From NCBI GenBank assembly GCA_002359655.1, contig DENL01000031.1:1-64000 (forward strand): DNA of 64,000 nucleotides, given 5' to 3'. The DNA comes from Rickettsiales bacterium UBA2645 (GTDB lineage Bacteria > Pseudomonadota > Alphaproteobacteria > Rickettsiales > UBA1997). Shown in pieces: positions 24,784 through 34,433 of this stretch; position 1 is the stretch's first letter; every line of letters starts with the position of its first letter. The position numbers and the translations under genes were made by a program. The notes beneath the pieces are model-generated. The model was not told where the DNA came from. It did not search any database and was given only the letters and a program-made list of their open reading frames with translations.

Positions 24784-26985
24784 CTAAGAGCCACAGTATT
24801 TTTCAACCATTTCAAACAATTTTGTTCTAGAGATAGATTTTTCAACATAATCATTCATGCCACTATCTAAAGCCTTTTTTAAGGTTTGTTCATCGCAGCA
24901 AGACATAAAGGCAACTATCGGAATTGTTTTATAATTCTTGAAATTTTTAAAAACTTTACCTTCACGAATTTTTCTTGCCGCTTCATAGCCATTCATCACC
25001 GGCATTTCGCCATCCATTAAAATTAAATCGAAATTTTCTTGATCAATAATTTCTAAAGCTTCGAGTCCGTTTTCTGCGTGCATAACTCTGTAACCCTTGC
25101 CCTCCAAAGCTTTATAAGCGATTTTTATATTAACTGGGTTATCTTCAACCAAAAGGATTGATTTGTTTTTTGCGTTGCTTTTTTGAGGTACTTTCAAGCT
25201 TACGTCGTTATTTTGCGGAGCTGTAGCGGAATTAAAGAAAGTACTTCTTTCCTGACTAAAAATTTGCTCATTATTTTTTTGGCCAAAACCACTTAAATCA
25301 AAATAAAGTTTAATTTTAGTACCAACTCCTTTCTGCGACTCAGCTTCAATTTTACCGTGATGAAGTTCAACAAGCCCAAAAACAATTGGCATACCAATTC
25401 CATGAGAATCTATTTCTTTAAACTTGGCGACTTCTGATTTATCAATTGCACCACCATGACCTGAAAAATATTTTTTTATCTCTTCTTCATCCATACCAAA
25501 ACCTTGATCGGCTATTTCGATGTAAAGCTGATTAGTCTTTTGTAAATGTTTTGCGGTAACCAAAACTTCACCTTGAGGCTTATTATATTTGACCGCATTA
25601 GTGATTAAGTTAGCCAGAATCTGTTTAACTCTTCTTGGATCGCAGGTGAATTTTGGTAAATTACTTTCAATATTAGTTTTGATGATTGCTTTATGATCTG
25701 AAATCAGTTTTCTATTGATCATCAAAACCGCGCCAATCAAGGCTTTAACATCGGCTTCTTTTAAATTTTTCAAAGCAAAAGTACCAGTTTCTACTTGACT
25801 CAAATCCAGCAAGTCTTCCACAAAATATCTCAACTCTTCTGCTTGATCGCAGATTGTTTCAACAATTTTTAAATCTTCATTTTTTAATTTTTCTGATTTG
25901 TCTTTTGATTCGAGAATAATTTTGCCTAAACCACCAATTCCAAAGATGTAATTTTTGATGTCGTGAGAAATTGAAAAGAGAATTTGATCTTTGGCTGCGT
26001 TAGCTTTTTCAAGCGATTTTCTTAATAATTTTTCTACTTCCAGTAAGGTTAGAATTTTAGTTTTAAACAGGTATAAAACTAACAGAAAAAAAGCCGCTAA
26101 GCAAACAAACTCAATTATGCGCGGCAAGATTAATGCAACAAATTGCTTATCAAGAAAACTTCTATCAAAACCAGTCAAAGCAATGTAGGGATACTTTATA
26201 AAGCTTTTATGGTAACTAAAATCAATTTGACCAATAGTGATTTTTTTAGTTAAAACTCCTTCTTTTTCACTAAAGATTTTCTTGTTAAAATTGTTTTGAA
26301 AAAAGTCGCTATCTCTTGCCAAATCCACATCTGCAGATTTTAGAATAATGCGCAAATCTTGATCCAAAACTATAAAGCTAACCTTCTGATTTATTTTTTG
26401 ACTAACTTTGGAAGTGAGCTCGGCAATGTCAAAACCAACAACAATCGCGCCAAGATATTTTTGATTTTTATCAATAATTCCAGTTCCGGCTGGAATAACC
26501 CAAGCCCCACTTGGATTGCCAATAGTTGGAAATGAAACTTGCAAAGTCCCTGGATTTTGAGGAGACAGAGTTGTGTACTGACGAGCCGACATATCTGGTG
26601 GGTTTTTGCGAATCCCCAATTTGCTGTTAACTTTTTGGTAATTTTTGTTATCGACCCAATCAAAAGAGGACCAAGAAAATAAATCAGAATTTCGATGCTT
26701 AATTTTACTTGCATCAGAAAATAAATTTAGAATGAACTTTAAATCCGCCGCGCCTCTTTGAGCAATTTGTTGTCCGATATGGCTATTGATTTGATTTGTG
26801 TAATCAAATGACTCGGAGATTATGACTTCTAAGTTTTTTGCTTCTTTTTGCAAAATTCTAGAATTTTCTTTTACGTTTTTTTTAAACGAGACGTAAGAAA
26901 GCAATCCTGTTGTTACAAGGGTAAACCCCACAATTATTACAGCAAAAATTAAATACTCTTTTGATAAGGAGTTATTTTTAATCAT
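24784..26985 (-). CDS. Membrane-bound hybrid histidine kinase with receiver domain
   Basis: 733 residues from ATG 26985; the frame can be extended to a TTG at 27054. The first helix is LIFAVIIVGFTLVTTGLL. A periplasmic Cache-like sensor of about 240 residues follows (VVGFDIAELTSKV is typical), then a second helix IIEFVCLAAFFLLVLYLF. HisKA has phospho-accepting His341 in SISHDIKN. The ATPase domain has NLITNAVKYN, ADQGFGM and SHGIGM. A receiver domain ends the protein, with Asp658 in LILMDGEMPVMNG and the Lys in VEKS. Its partner regulator is not adjacent. It converges on the MlaF-like gene with 7 bases between. Confidence 0.92.
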   Translation of the reverse strand: MIKNNSLSKEYLIFAVIIVGFTLVTTGLLSYVSFKKNVKENSRILQKEAKNLEVIISESFDYTNQINSHIGQQIAQRGAADLKFILNLFSDASKIKHRNSDLFSWSSFDWVDNKNYQKVNSKLGIRKNPPDMSARQYTTLSPQNPGTLQVSFPTIGNPSGAWVIPAGTGIIDKNQKYLGAIVVGFDIAELTSKVSQKINQKVSFIVLDQDLRIILKSADVDLARDSDFFQNNFNKKIFSEKEGVLTKKITIGQIDFSYHKSFIKYPYIALTGFDRSFLDKQFVALILPRIIEFVCLAAFFLLVLYLFKTKILTLLEVEKLLRKSLEKANAAKDQILFSISHDIKNYIFGIGGLGKIILESKDKSEKLKNEDLKIVETICDQAEELRYFVEDLLDLSQVETGTFALKNLKEADVKALIGAVLMINRKLISDHKAIIKTNIESNLPKFTCDPRRVKQILANLITNAVKYNKPQGEVLVTAKHLQKTNQLYIEIADQGFGMDEEEIKKYFSGHGGAIDKSEVAKFKEIDSHGIGMPIVFGLVELHHGKIEAESQKGVGTKIKLYFDLSGFGQKNNEQIFSQERSTFFNSATAPQNNDVSLKVPQKSNAKNKSILLVEDNPVNIKIAYKALEGKGYRVMHAENGLEALEIIDQENFDLILMDGEMPVMNGYEAARKIREGKVFKNFKNYKTIPIVAFMSCCDEQTLKKALDSGMNDYVEKSISRTKLFEMVEKYCGS

Positions 26986-27135
26986 ATTATCGTAGGAATT
27001 TTTGATAAAATTTTTCAAATTGAAAAAACCTTTTAGCGGCAAAAAAACATCCAAATTCTTGATGAAAAAAGTTCCGCTTCAGATATGGATTAGAAAATTT
27101 TCTCAGTAAAACTAAATAATAAGCGCAAAACAATC

Positions 27136-28143
27136 ATGCCCTTTTTCTTAAGGCCTCATTCAGCAAAGCTTTTACAAAATTTTAAAGATAATTTTGTCAG
27201 ACAGCATTCTTCTTTCCCAAAAAAAAACACTTTGCCAAAAGATTCGGCTGTGAAAAAAGCTGCAGAAATTTTAGAAGAATTTCAATCACATCCGGCAAAT
27301 CACCACGAACTTTTTAAATATTTAGAAGATCTTGCAAAAGAAGGAATGACTCCAGAGCAATATCTGGTATATCGCGATAATTTTTTTTATAGAACAAGTA
27401 ATACGGTATTATCAGTAGCAAGTCATGCTACTCATGCTGTAAGAAATCACGATTATCAGGCTTTTGTTGCTATTTCCAGAAACTTTTCAGATGAAAGTGG
27501 CAATGGAAACATTGAAGGTATTCATCTAAAACTATTAGAAGATGGACATAATTTTCATGGGAAAATTGTTTTTGGTGTTCCAGAAATGACAATTCCTAAT
27601 TCAAAAAATTCTCCTTTTCTGACGCCAGAGGCTATAAATTTTAGAAAAGTGCAAGAAAGGATGTTTCGCTCTTCTTATGCTACAATGACTGGCTGCCTTT
27701 TGGCTCATGAAGATGCTGCTGATGAGATGCTAAATAATTTTAAAAAGTACATTTTTGATCCTTACAAAGGCTATTACACTGAACCAGAATTCAAAAAATT
27801 GACTGAATACTATACTGTTCACAGAGACGACTCAAAGGAAAATGGAAATGTGGAAGAACAGCACAAAGAGCAAGCACTTAGGATTGCCTCAGAAATGATT
27901 GCTACGAAACCGCGTGCAGAAAAATTGATTTTAGAAGGTGGCAAAAAATTCTTGAATATCCAAAGTGATTTATGGAATGGTTTAATGAGAGAGATTGAGA
28001 ATTCTAAGTTTCACGGACCAAAAGTTATTCCAAAAAGTGATTTTTTGAGCGAAAGCAAAAAGCCCTCAACTTCGATCAAAAAAAATTCAGCCAAAAAGTT
28101 TGTTGATAACCCAAATGATAAATCCAACTCCAACAACATATAA
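27136..28143 (+). CDS. Heme-oxygenase-fold (CADD/HDO-like) candidate protein
   Basis: 335 residues, no signal peptide, mostly helical. Two blocks recall the iron-containing heme-oxygenase-like oxidases (Haem_oxygenas_2 and CADD relatives). SDESGNGNIEGIH (Glu120, His130) resembles the first metal-binding helix. YYTVHRDD...VEEQH (His229, Glu240/241, His243) resembles the last, with a short insertion. Known relatives oxidise small substrates or, in CADD, supply p-aminobenzoate. The last 35 residues are a Ser/Lys/Asn-rich disordered tail. It stands alone between the divergent kinase gene and convergent argF. The fold assignment is inference from motif spacing. Confidence 0.5.
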   Translation: MPFFLRPHSAKLLQNFKDNFVRQHSSFPKKNTLPKDSAVKKAAEILEEFQSHPANHHELFKYLEDLAKEGMTPEQYLVYRDNFFYRTSNTVLSVASHATHAVRNHDYQAFVAISRNFSDESGNGNIEGIHLKLLEDGHNFHGKIVFGVPEMTIPNSKNSPFLTPEAINFRKVQERMFRSSYATMTGCLLAHEDAADEMLNNFKKYIFDPYKGYYTEPEFKKLTEYYTVHRDDSKENGNVEEQHKEQALRIASEMIATKPRAEKLILEGGKKFLNIQSDLWNGLMREIENSKFHGPKVIPKSDFLSESKKPSTSIKKNSAKKFVDNPNDKSNSNNI

Positions 28144-28175
28144 GAAGAAGCTGAGAAAGCTAAATAGACCTTAAG

Positions 28176-29111
28176 CTAACCCAACAAATAAACCAAAACT
28201 GCTTTTTGAACATGTAGGCGGTTTTCGGCTTCATCAAACACAACAGATTTTTTAGAATCTATAACTTCAGAAGTAACTTCAAAACCACGATAGGCTGGCA
28301 AGCAATGTGTAAATATGGCCTGCTTTTTTGCTAACTTCATCAAATCAGAATTAACTTGATAGGGCATTAAAAGTTTTAGCTTTTCTTTCTTTAGTTTGTC
28401 GTTTTTTTCTGCCTCATCTCCCATTGAAAACCAAGTGTCGGTAATCAATACATCAGCATCTTCTGCTGCTTTTTTTGGATCAGAAACTTGCACAATTTTT
28501 GCACCATTTTTTACAGCTTTTTTTATTTCAGCGTCGCAAAAATTAAAACCTTTGGGCGTAGCAATCACAAGCTCGTAATCAAAACTTTTAGCGGCGTGGA
28601 TATAAGAATTTAAAACATTATTAGCATCGCCAAACCAAGCTAATTTTTTATTCGAAATTTTACCCAAATGTTCTTCGATGGTTAAAATGCTCGCCATAAT
28701 TTGACAAGGGTGAGAAAAATCAGATAAAGCATTAATCACTGGTTTAGAAGAATATTTGGCCAGCTCTAAAATAGTTTGATGTGAGTTTGAGCGGATCATC
28801 ACCGCATCAACAAAACGCGATAAAACCTTGGCAGTGTCTTCAACAGATTCACCTTTGCCAAGTTGCATATCATTTTTATTCATCACGATAGCGTGGCCAC
28901 CAAGCTGGTTGATTCCTACTTCGAAAGATACTCTTGTACGAGTAGAAGTTTTTTCAAAAATCATGGCTAGATTTTTCTGTGCTAAAATTTTTGCTTGTTT
29001 AACTGGGTTTTTGTCTGATTTTAATTTTTGCGCCAACGTGATTATTGCTCTTAAATCTGCGGCAGAAATTTTGTCCAAATCAACAAAATGTCGAATCTGT
29101 TTTTTTGACAT
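28176..29111 (-). CDS. argF: Ornithine carbamoyltransferase
   Basis: 311 residues, standard length. Carbamoyl-phosphate binding STRTR (56-60), HPCQ (134-137), an SMGD loop for ornithine and HCLPAYRG (catalytic Cys) are all present, so the enzyme should be active. It makes citrulline from ornithine and carbamoyl phosphate, either in arginine synthesis or, run backwards, in the arginine deiminase pathway. No other arg or arc gene is in the window. Such a gene is unusual in typical intracellular Rickettsiales. Confidence 0.95.
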   Translation of the reverse strand: MSKKQIRHFVDLDKISAADLRAIITLAQKLKSDKNPVKQAKILAQKNLAMIFEKTSTRTRVSFEVGINQLGGHAIVMNKNDMQLGKGESVEDTAKVLSRFVDAVMIRSNSHQTILELAKYSSKPVINALSDFSHPCQIMASILTIEEHLGKISNKKLAWFGDANNVLNSYIHAAKSFDYELVIATPKGFNFCDAEIKKAVKNGAKIVQVSDPKKAAEDADVLITDTWFSMGDEAEKNDKLKKEKLKLLMPYQVNSDLMKLAKKQAIFTHCLPAYRGFEVTSEVIDSKKSVVFDEAENRLHVQKAVLVYLLG

Positions 29112-29199
29112 AAAAATATTTTGAATATTAGAGCTGCTAGCTAAACAATTGTAAATAAAACAAAATCTCCATCACCATCAGAGTCTATGTGTGAGAATA
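29112..29199. other. Start of the argF-murG divergent spacer
   Basis: The 356-base gap between argF (minus) and murG (plus) must hold both promoters. Most of it is a structured palindromic element (29200-29369). Outside that element I see only AT-rich sequence and no confident promoter, ORF or RNA. Confidence 0.4.
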
Positions 29200-29369
29200 A
29201 AAAACTCGGATCGATCATCCTCCCCTTGAGGGAGGATCGAGGAGCAAAGCGACTCGAGGAGGGGTCAAAAAACTTTTAGAAAAATTCTTTTAACTTTTTG
29301 ACCCCTCACCGACTCACCCAAGGGTTCGTCGACTCTCCCTCAAGGGGAGAGTGATTAGAACGAGTTTTT
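29200..29369 (+). mobile_element. Structured palindromic element, copy A (MITE-like)
   Basis: About 170 bases bounded by the inverted repeat AAAAACTCG...CGAGTTTTT. Inside are hairpins ATCCTCCC/GGGAGGAT, TCGAG/CTCGA, a central stem GAGGGGTC with GACCCCTC around an AT-rich loop, GAC-ACCC/GGGT-GTC, and ACTCTCCC/GGGGAGAGT. It is GC-richer than its surroundings and has no coding capacity. A second copy lies in opposite orientation at 63602-63761. Several stems differ between the copies by paired, compensating changes. No clear target-site duplication is seen. Confidence 0.75.
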
Positions 29370-29467
29370 AAATAATTTTATACTTATACTTTTCCATCGC
29401 CCTTAAAATAAAGCGCGGCAAGCTATGATTGGCGACCTAATTGTCAAGCAACCAACCAAATTTTCCG

Positions 29468-30643
29468 ATGAACAAAAATAAAATTTTCATTACTGCCGGA
29501 GGAACTGGTGGACACATAATTCCGGCACGTTGCTTAGCGCAAGAATTATCGCAAGAAAATCAACAAGTTTTCTTTTTGGGTGATGAAAAATACCAAAATT
29601 ATATCAAAAAAGAAGATGGCTTTAAATCCTTTATAATCAGCTCTTCGCAACTTGAAAGACGGCCGCTAAAATTAATCAAAGCTGCAATAAAAATTTGGTG
29701 CGGAATTTTGCAATCTTTATATTATTTTTTTCTAAATCATCCCAAATGTGTTGTTGCTTTTGGCGGTTATTCTACCTTTCCAATATTGACTGCAGCACTT
29801 TTGACGAAAACAAAAATTATTTTGCACGAGCAAAATTCTCACTTGGGAAAAGTTAATCGTTTATTTGCCAAATATGCTGATAAAATTGCTTTGTCTTTCG
29901 TAGAAACTTCTGGCATTGAAGAAAAAGATCAAAATAAAACTGTTTTCGTTGGCAACCCAGTTCGTCAAGAAATTCTGGATCTAAGCAAAATTCCATACAC
30001 TTTACCTCACGAAGAAGAAGTTGTCGAAAGACCAAATAATCGTATGGGTTATAATGTAATTTTAGCTTCAGATTTTGTGACGGAAGTGGATCAAAAAACT
30101 AGCAATCCGTTTAACATTTTAGTAATTGGCGGAAGTGGTGGCGCAAAAATTTTTAGCGAAGTTTTGCCCAAGGCATTTTTTAATTTCAGCGATGATCTAA
30201 AAAGTCACATCAACATTATCCAGCAATGTCGTAAAGAATTGTCGCAATCAACTTTTGAGCAATATCGCGCCTTTAATTTGAGTATTGAGATTCAATCTTT
30301 TTTCTCCGATATGCCAGAAAAAATACGCAGCGCGCACTTGATTATAGCGCGCTCTGGCTCATCATCAATTTTTGAATTTTGTGCTGCAAAAAAGCCAATG
30401 GTTCTGATTCCTTTTGAAAAAGCTGCCGATAATCATCAAGAAAAAAACGCCAGATTTCTTGAAAAACATGGCGCAGCAATTGTGATAACTGAAAAAGAAT
30501 TTACCATTAATCACATCAATAAAGTTCTGCAAAATCTGATTACCAATCATGCGGAGTTAGAAAAAATGTCGCAAGCAGCTGCTTCTTTAGCTGTGATTGA
30601 AGCGACAAAAAATTTGGCAAAATTATGCTTGGATATTACCTAA
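29468..30643 (+). CDS. murG: UDP-GlcNAc:lipid I N-acetylglucosaminyltransferase MurG
   Basis: Makes lipid II on the inner membrane. 391 residues from ATG 29468. ITAGGTGGHIIPA, FGGYSTFPIL, HEQNSHLGKVNRL, GNPVR (162-166), GGSGGAKIF (221-226) and RSGSSSIFEF are the expected motifs. Between GNPVR and GGSGGA there are about 54 residues, where MurG proteins usually have 15-25; the extra part includes RMGYNVILASDF and reads like an insertion. rodZ-like follows after 7 bases. The neighbouring mur genes of the usual dcw cluster are absent. Confidence 0.95.
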   Translation: MNKNKIFITAGGTGGHIIPARCLAQELSQENQQVFFLGDEKYQNYIKKEDGFKSFIISSSQLERRPLKLIKAAIKIWCGILQSLYYFFLNHPKCVVAFGGYSTFPILTAALLTKTKIILHEQNSHLGKVNRLFAKYADKIALSFVETSGIEEKDQNKTVFVGNPVRQEILDLSKIPYTLPHEEEVVERPNNRMGYNVILASDFVTEVDQKTSNPFNILVIGGSGGAKIFSEVLPKAFFNFSDDLKSHINIIQQCRKELSQSTFEQYRAFNLSIEIQSFFSDMPEKIRSAHLIIARSGSSSIFEFCAAKKPMVLIPFEKAADNHQEKNARFLEKHGAAIVITEKEFTINHINKVLQNLITNHAELEKMSQAAASLAVIEATKNLAKLCLDIT

Positions 30644-30650
30644 ATTAATT

Positions 30651-31139
30651 ATGAACAAAAAAGACGAAATGCTTTCAGATCAAGAAAGCCAAGACCTCAA
30701 AGAGATATCAATTGGTAATATTCTGCGCAAAAAAAGAATAAAATTAAATATCAAACCCGAAGAAGTTGCCAGCTATCTAAGAATAAAATTACGCGACATT
30801 GAAGCGATTGAAAATGACGATTTAAGCAAAATCTTAAAACATTCTTATGTTCCGGGATTGTTGCGCTCTTATGCAAATTTTTTAAAAATTGATGCCAGAA
30901 TTTTTGAAAAAAAAATTAAACTTCTGCACATCGAATCAAACACACACAACAAAAAACATCAATTGCTGAATATCGGTGAGAATATTGATTTAACGCCTGA
31001 TAAAGATATTTTTTTGAACTTCTCAATCATCTCGACTTTGTTATTTTTTATTTTGCTGTCGATTTATAATTTTGTTGAAAACAAAAGCGCTAATATCAGC
31101 AGTGAAAGCTTAGTTGAAGAATTAAAAAAAATTGATTAG
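30651..31139 (+). CDS. RodZ-like helix-turn-helix membrane protein, short form
   Basis: 162 residues from ATG 30651. An N-terminal HTH of the RodZ type (SIGNILRKKRIKLNIKPEEVASYLRI, VPGLLRSYANFLKID) is followed by a basic linker and one membrane helix, FSIISTLLFFILLSIYNFV. RodZ couples MreB filaments to the wall machinery, and mreB is in this window. Only about 25 residues follow the helix, so the periplasmic DUF4115 domain of full RodZ is missing. Probably co-transcribed with murG and the AsmA-like gene. Confidence 0.8.
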   Translation: MNKKDEMLSDQESQDLKEISIGNILRKKRIKLNIKPEEVASYLRIKLRDIEAIENDDLSKILKHSYVPGLLRSYANFLKIDARIFEKKIKLLHIESNTHNKKHQLLNIGENIDLTPDKDIFLNFSIISTLLFFILLSIYNFVENKSANISSESLVEELKKID

Positions 31140-31144
31140 CAATA

Positions 31145-34100
31145 ATGAAACCCGACAGCAGCAAATTTGCCAAGATCGAATCAGCGCAAGATGAGGACGA
31201 AAATTTAGAGCAAGCAGAAAGCGAGCAAACTCCTTTCTCCTCTCTTAAATCAAGAGCTATTTGGCTTTTTGCTACGCTGTTTATTGCAATTATTTTGCTG
31301 CTTTTTGCCATTCCCGGATTTTTCGACAACTCAGCTCTGAAATTTAAGATCGAGCAAAAAGCCAGCGAATTTATTAGTGCCAACTTGGCAATTAATGGCA
31401 ATGTTACTATTGCTTTTTTGCCTTATCCGTCAATCACCGCCCAAGATGTTGTGATACAAAATTATGCCAAAAATGGCAAAGTTTACAATCTGTACGCTAA
31501 ATCATTTAAGCTAAAATTAGCTGTGATCGAGCTCTTACAAAAAGAATTTTTGATTGATAAAGTTATTTTTTCAGATGCCACTTTGGAGAGCATTTTTGAA
31601 TCAAATATTGGAGATAAAAGAGAAAATAAATTAAGCGAAATTCTTAGCAAATTTTCTGCTAAATATGATGAGAATAAAAGCCAAAAAATTGAATCGAGCA
31701 TTAGTTCTGACTTATTCTCTGTAGATAAATTTCAATCATCGCAGTTCAGTTTTAAAAAACTTCCAACCATTGAAGTTGAAAATGGAATGATGATTTCTTA
31801 CGACAGATATTTGCACAAAAAAGAAATCGAAGAAATCAATTTTAAGTTGATGCTTGACTCAGAAAAAATCCGCGCTTCTGGCAAATTTTCCAATGAAAAA
31901 GTCGTCAATAATTTTAAATTCTCTGGCTATTTTAAATCTGACACTTCCAAAAATAATTCGGTTTTAGAGATAAATTCTTCAACAATGAACTTGACTATAA
32001 AAGGTAGTTTTACTGGAGAAAATAGCGGAATTTTCACCAGCGCTTTTATTGGAAAAGCTGAGGCAGAAATTTTTGAAATCCGCTCTTTTTATAAAGATTA
32101 TATAAGCAATGGTAACGCCATTTACGAAAAGTTAAAAAAGAATTCTCAATCAATTAAAATAAGCTCTGACATTAAAAATGACCAAGGAGAAATTTCGCTA
32201 AATAATTTGGTGATTAATTCGGATTTAATAAACGGTAAAGGCAGCGCGATGATTGATTTTACCTCTGATATTCCGCGCCTTGATATTATTTTAGATCTAG
32301 AGAATCTTGATCTCGACAGCATTTGGTCGAAAGAAAGAATAATTACAGCTAGCTATAACGAAAATTTTGACTTACCAAACGACAGTGATGAAACAATCGA
32401 AACTTTAAAAACAAAAAAACCAATAGCAGAAGATATAAATACCATTGAAATTAAACCAGAAGACAAAAGCAAAAACTTGACGGTATCGAATCTTGAAGAT
32501 TTAGGAAAAACAGTTGCCGCAGCTGAAAAAAAGCCAGAAAAACTTAATTTAAAAATCGCCAATAAAGTTAAAAATATTGATTTATCGGCGGAAATAAAAA
32601 TCAAAAATGTTAAGTATATTGAAGGTCAAATCAAAGACCTAAGCCTTTACTTGACAATTTCCAATAATGGGCAAGTTCTGATTTTGCCAATGATTTTTAA
32701 AGTTCCGGGTGAAGGTGTGATGAGGATTAGCGGCGTTTTAGAAAACGATAACGATTTACCAAAATTTATCGGCAAACTTGACATTAGCGGAGAAAATCTT
32801 GGCGATACTTTAAAATGGCTAGATCTAGAATCACAAAATCTTAAATTTGGTAATCTAAAAAATTACATCGTCTATTCAGATGTGATGCTGCTTCCAAACA
32901 ACATCATCCTAAACAATTTTTATCTAAATCTAAACAAAAGCCAGAGTGAGTTTTTAGGAGAAATTAAAATTGATAGCAGCACAAAAATCAGCAGCATCAG
33001 TAATAAATTTCAGGTCAGCACTTTTAACATTGACGATTTTTTCTTAACCTCTGGACAAAATATTTATTTATCTCCGGGCTCGCTGCTGAAAAAACTTTTA
33101 TGGCTAAACGAGATTAACTCAAACCACGATATCTCATTAACTTTTGACAAGTTAATCTATAAAGGCGAAGAATTTTCTGATCAATCAAGCCTGAAATTAA
33201 GCTTCGGACAAGGCTATATTAAAATCAGCGAGTTAAACCTTAAATCTGAAAAAACTAATCTTCAGGCTAAGTTGACAATCGATCTTAGCGATCAAAATCC
33301 TGAATTTGAAATTAGTCTTATCGCCGATAATTTTCACTACGAAGTTTTACAAAACAAAAATAGTGAATTCGAAAAAGATTCAAAGAAAAAAAATATAGCC
33401 GACCAGTTCTTTGCCCTACCTTCTTTAGAAGGTTTTAGCGGCAGCGTTAACTTTGTAATCAATAATTTAAAACTTGAAGATCTTGAAATTAACAATGCCA
33501 AAATTGCTGGAAAACTAAAAGACGGCAACATTCCTCAAACAATAGCATCTTGTGATATTTATGGTGGAAGCCTTGATTACAAAGGTTTGATCGGCATTAA
33601 AGATTATAAAACCATCAATGGTAACTTGACTCTCAAAAATATTTTATTGGAAGAGTTATTGCCAGATTTAAGTCAGATAGAAAATATCAAAGGTACCACT
33701 AATATTTCAGCAAATATCACCTCTGTCGCCGATTCAAAAGAAAAATTTATCACAGAGGCTAATAGTGAAATAAAATTCAGCACTAACGCTCCAGAGGTTG
33801 CTGGATATGGTTTGAGTGACTTGGTCAATAAAATGTTTTACGTGAATAATTTTCGTCAAGAGCTGCAAAATCCTGATAAAATTTTATCCAATCCAAATAG
33901 CAAAACTATTTTCAATCAAGCTAGCGGCACTATCACACTTGATAAAGATAAAGGAGGAAAATTTTCTATTAAAATGAGCTCTCCCGCAATAAATGGTGTG
34001 CTGTCTGGCAAAGTAGATATAGCAAAAAATTCAATTGATGGTTTGGCTAATATAATTTTCGTTACCGGCTCAAGACAAAAACAAATTCCACTAAACATTG

Positions 34101-34426
34101 TCAGTGCAATTAAAGGCAATATGGGGGAAATTGTAGTAAACAGCAACCTGGATCAAGTAAAACAATATTTAGGAATAATCAAAGTCAAGCCAGCAGAAAG
34201 CAAAAGCCAATTGCTAAATTCAAATACCAACAACAATGCTGGCAATACAAGCGCGAATACTACGAATCAAAAAAATGTCACGAGTCAAATTCAAAATAGA
34301 CAACAGCAAATAATAAAATCATCAGAAGATGCCCAAAAAATAAGAGCTATGGAGCAAATTAAAGCGGCAACAATTGACCCTAATTTCGTACCACAAAATC
34401 TAGATAAACCAGCCTTAAATCAGTAA
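31145..34426 (+). CDS. AsmA-family protein
   Basis: 1093 residues. One N-terminal helix (IWLFATLFIAIILLLFAIPGFF) leads to a long periplasmic beta-rich region. KIEQKASEFISANLAINGNVTIAFLPYPSITAQDV is an AsmA opening block, quoted here in pieces as it lies at residues 60-95. The C-terminal AsmA_2-like part has GTTNISANITS and SGTITLDKDKGG. AsmA-like proteins bridge inner and outer membrane and affect phospholipid supply to the outer membrane. The last 90 residues are Asn/Gln/Ser-rich and disordered. It starts 5 bases after the RodZ-like gene and panB follows after 7. Confidence 0.85.
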   Translation: MKPDSSKFAKIESAQDEDENLEQAESEQTPFSSLKSRAIWLFATLFIAIILLLFAIPGFFDNSALKFKIEQKASEFISANLAINGNVTIAFLPYPSITAQDVVIQNYAKNGKVYNLYAKSFKLKLAVIELLQKEFLIDKVIFSDATLESIFESNIGDKRENKLSEILSKFSAKYDENKSQKIESSISSDLFSVDKFQSSQFSFKKLPTIEVENGMMISYDRYLHKKEIEEINFKLMLDSEKIRASGKFSNEKVVNNFKFSGYFKSDTSKNNSVLEINSSTMNLTIKGSFTGENSGIFTSAFIGKAEAEIFEIRSFYKDYISNGNAIYEKLKKNSQSIKISSDIKNDQGEISLNNLVINSDLINGKGSAMIDFTSDIPRLDIILDLENLDLDSIWSKERIITASYNENFDLPNDSDETIETLKTKKPIAEDINTIEIKPEDKSKNLTVSNLEDLGKTVAAAEKKPEKLNLKIANKVKNIDLSAEIKIKNVKYIEGQIKDLSLYLTISNNGQVLILPMIFKVPGEGVMRISGVLENDNDLPKFIGKLDISGENLGDTLKWLDLESQNLKFGNLKNYIVYSDVMLLPNNIILNNFYLNLNKSQSEFLGEIKIDSSTKISSISNKFQVSTFNIDDFFLTSGQNIYLSPGSLLKKLLWLNEINSNHDISLTFDKLIYKGEEFSDQSSLKLSFGQGYIKISELNLKSEKTNLQAKLTIDLSDQNPEFEISLIADNFHYEVLQNKNSEFEKDSKKKNIADQFFALPSLEGFSGSVNFVINNLKLEDLEINNAKIAGKLKDGNIPQTIASCDIYGGSLDYKGLIGIKDYKTINGNLTLKNILLEELLPDLSQIENIKGTTNISANITSVADSKEKFITEANSEIKFSTNAPEVAGYGLSDLVNKMFYVNNFRQELQNPDKILSNPNSKTIFNQASGTITLDKDKGGKFSIKMSSPAINGVLSGKVDIAKNSIDGLANIIFVTGSRQKQIPLNIVSAIKGNMGEIVVNSNLDQVKQYLGIIKVKPAESKSQLLNSNTNNNAGNTSANTTNQKNVTSQIQNRQQQIIKSSEDAQKIRAMEQIKAATIDPNFVPQNLDKPALNQ

Positions 34427-34433
34427 AATTAAA

